From the NCBI GenBank assembly GCA_004173415.1, contig SEHC01000102.1, positions 1 to 6,859 on the forward strand: a stretch of DNA of 6,859 nucleotides. The letters are read 5' to 3'. The notes under the pieces are model-generated. The model made no database searches. It was not told the origin of the DNA and saw nothing but the letters and a program-made list of their open reading frames with translations. The translations under genes and the position numbers were made by a program. Each line of letters opens with the position of its first letter. The first letter of the stretch is position 1. Positions 6,605 through 6,859 of the stretch are shown one piece after another. Source of the DNA: Lysobacteraceae bacterium. GTDB taxonomy: Bacteria; Pseudomonadota; Gammaproteobacteria; Xanthomonadales; Xanthomonadaceae.

Positions 6605-6859
6605 TCAGTCGTTTTCCACGTGGATCACGCGCCCGTCCTTGGGATCCAGATGGATTTCCACGTCGTTGCCATCGGCGCGATCCGCCTCGGCCTTCCACAC
6701 GCCGTCGTCGAAATCCACGTCGTGTATCTTCGAATAACCGGCCGCGGCCAGCTTGGCCTTGACGTCTTCCTCGCTGAGCGTGGAAACCAGCGTATCGGCC
6801 TGGACCTGGCGGGTGGTCGGGTCGATGCGCACGTCGACGCGATTGCCGTCGGCGCTGGT
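6605..6859 (-). CDS. PepSY-domain protein, C-terminal part (5' end outside window)
   Basis: The last 84 codons of a minus-strand gene that enters from the right edge and ends at TGA 6605-6607. A GTG at 6830-6832 could serve as a start, but the frame is open and clearly similar in style up to the edge, so the gene is treated as truncated by the window. Residues from about 28 on, LSEEDVKAKLAAAGYSKIHD followed by a DDGVWKAEA strand and the ending HLDPKDGRVIHVEND, fit the PepSY fold (PepSY_2-like): a helix with the AAAGY turn, then strands. The visible start, ADGNRVDVRIDP, repeats the pattern of ADGNDVEIHLDP 59 residues later, which implies two tandem PepSY units. Such proteins are usually secreted or periplasmic and may bind or inhibit partners; no partner is visible here. 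It is followed by a strong terminator at 6527-6553. Confidence 0.8.
   Translation of the reverse strand, partial: TSADGNRVDVRIDPTTRQVQADTLVSTLSEEDVKAKLAAAGYSKIHDVDFDDGVWKAEADRADGNDVEIHLDPKDGRVIHVEND

Overview
The window is GC-rich, with compact gene spacing, strong G/C preference at third codon positions and GTAG-headed REP repeats. Together with the gene set this suggests a gammaproteobacterium of the Xanthomonadaceae/Lysobacteraceae group (Stenotrophomonas, Lysobacter, Pseudoxanthomonas and relatives). The assignment rests on sequence style and protein resemblance, not on a search.

Layout. (1) 1-207, plus strand: the 3' end of folE (GTP cyclohydrolase I). (2) 243-3425, minus strand: a tightly overlapping three-gene operon transcribed right to left. 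It encodes a periplasmic adaptor (HlyD/MacA type), an FtsX/LolC-type permease and a LolD/MacB-type ATPase, and looks like a tripartite exporter without its outer-membrane channel. (3) 3426-3641: a 216-bp divergent intergenic region with two overlapping palindromes. (4) 3642-5762, plus strand: a two-gene unit of a TetA-like DHA1 MFS transporter and a D-hexose-6-phosphate mutarotase (yeaD), 15 bp apart. (5) 5759-6069: two copies of a ~131-bp inverted-REP (BIME-like) element. The first begins on the yeaD stop codon. (6) 6082-6438, minus strand: a small predicted secreted protein of unknown function. Its reading frame has an in-frame TGA 22 codons before a second stop, and the sequence between still looks coding. 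(7) 6527-6553: a rho-independent terminator for the minus-strand gene to its right. (8) 6605-6859, minus strand: the 3' part of a PepSY-domain protein, apparently with tandem PepSY repeats.

The adaptor, permease and ATPase genes should act as one machine: the ATPase powers the permease in the inner membrane, and the adaptor bridges to an outer-membrane channel encoded elsewhere. The MFS and mutarotase genes are probably cotranscribed, but no shared substrate can be read from the sequence. The most unusual parts are the duplicated structured repeat between yeaD and the secreted-protein gene, the stop codon shared between yeaD and the repeat, and the apparent nonsense or readthrough codon in the secreted-protein gene. 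I found no clearly new multi-gene system.
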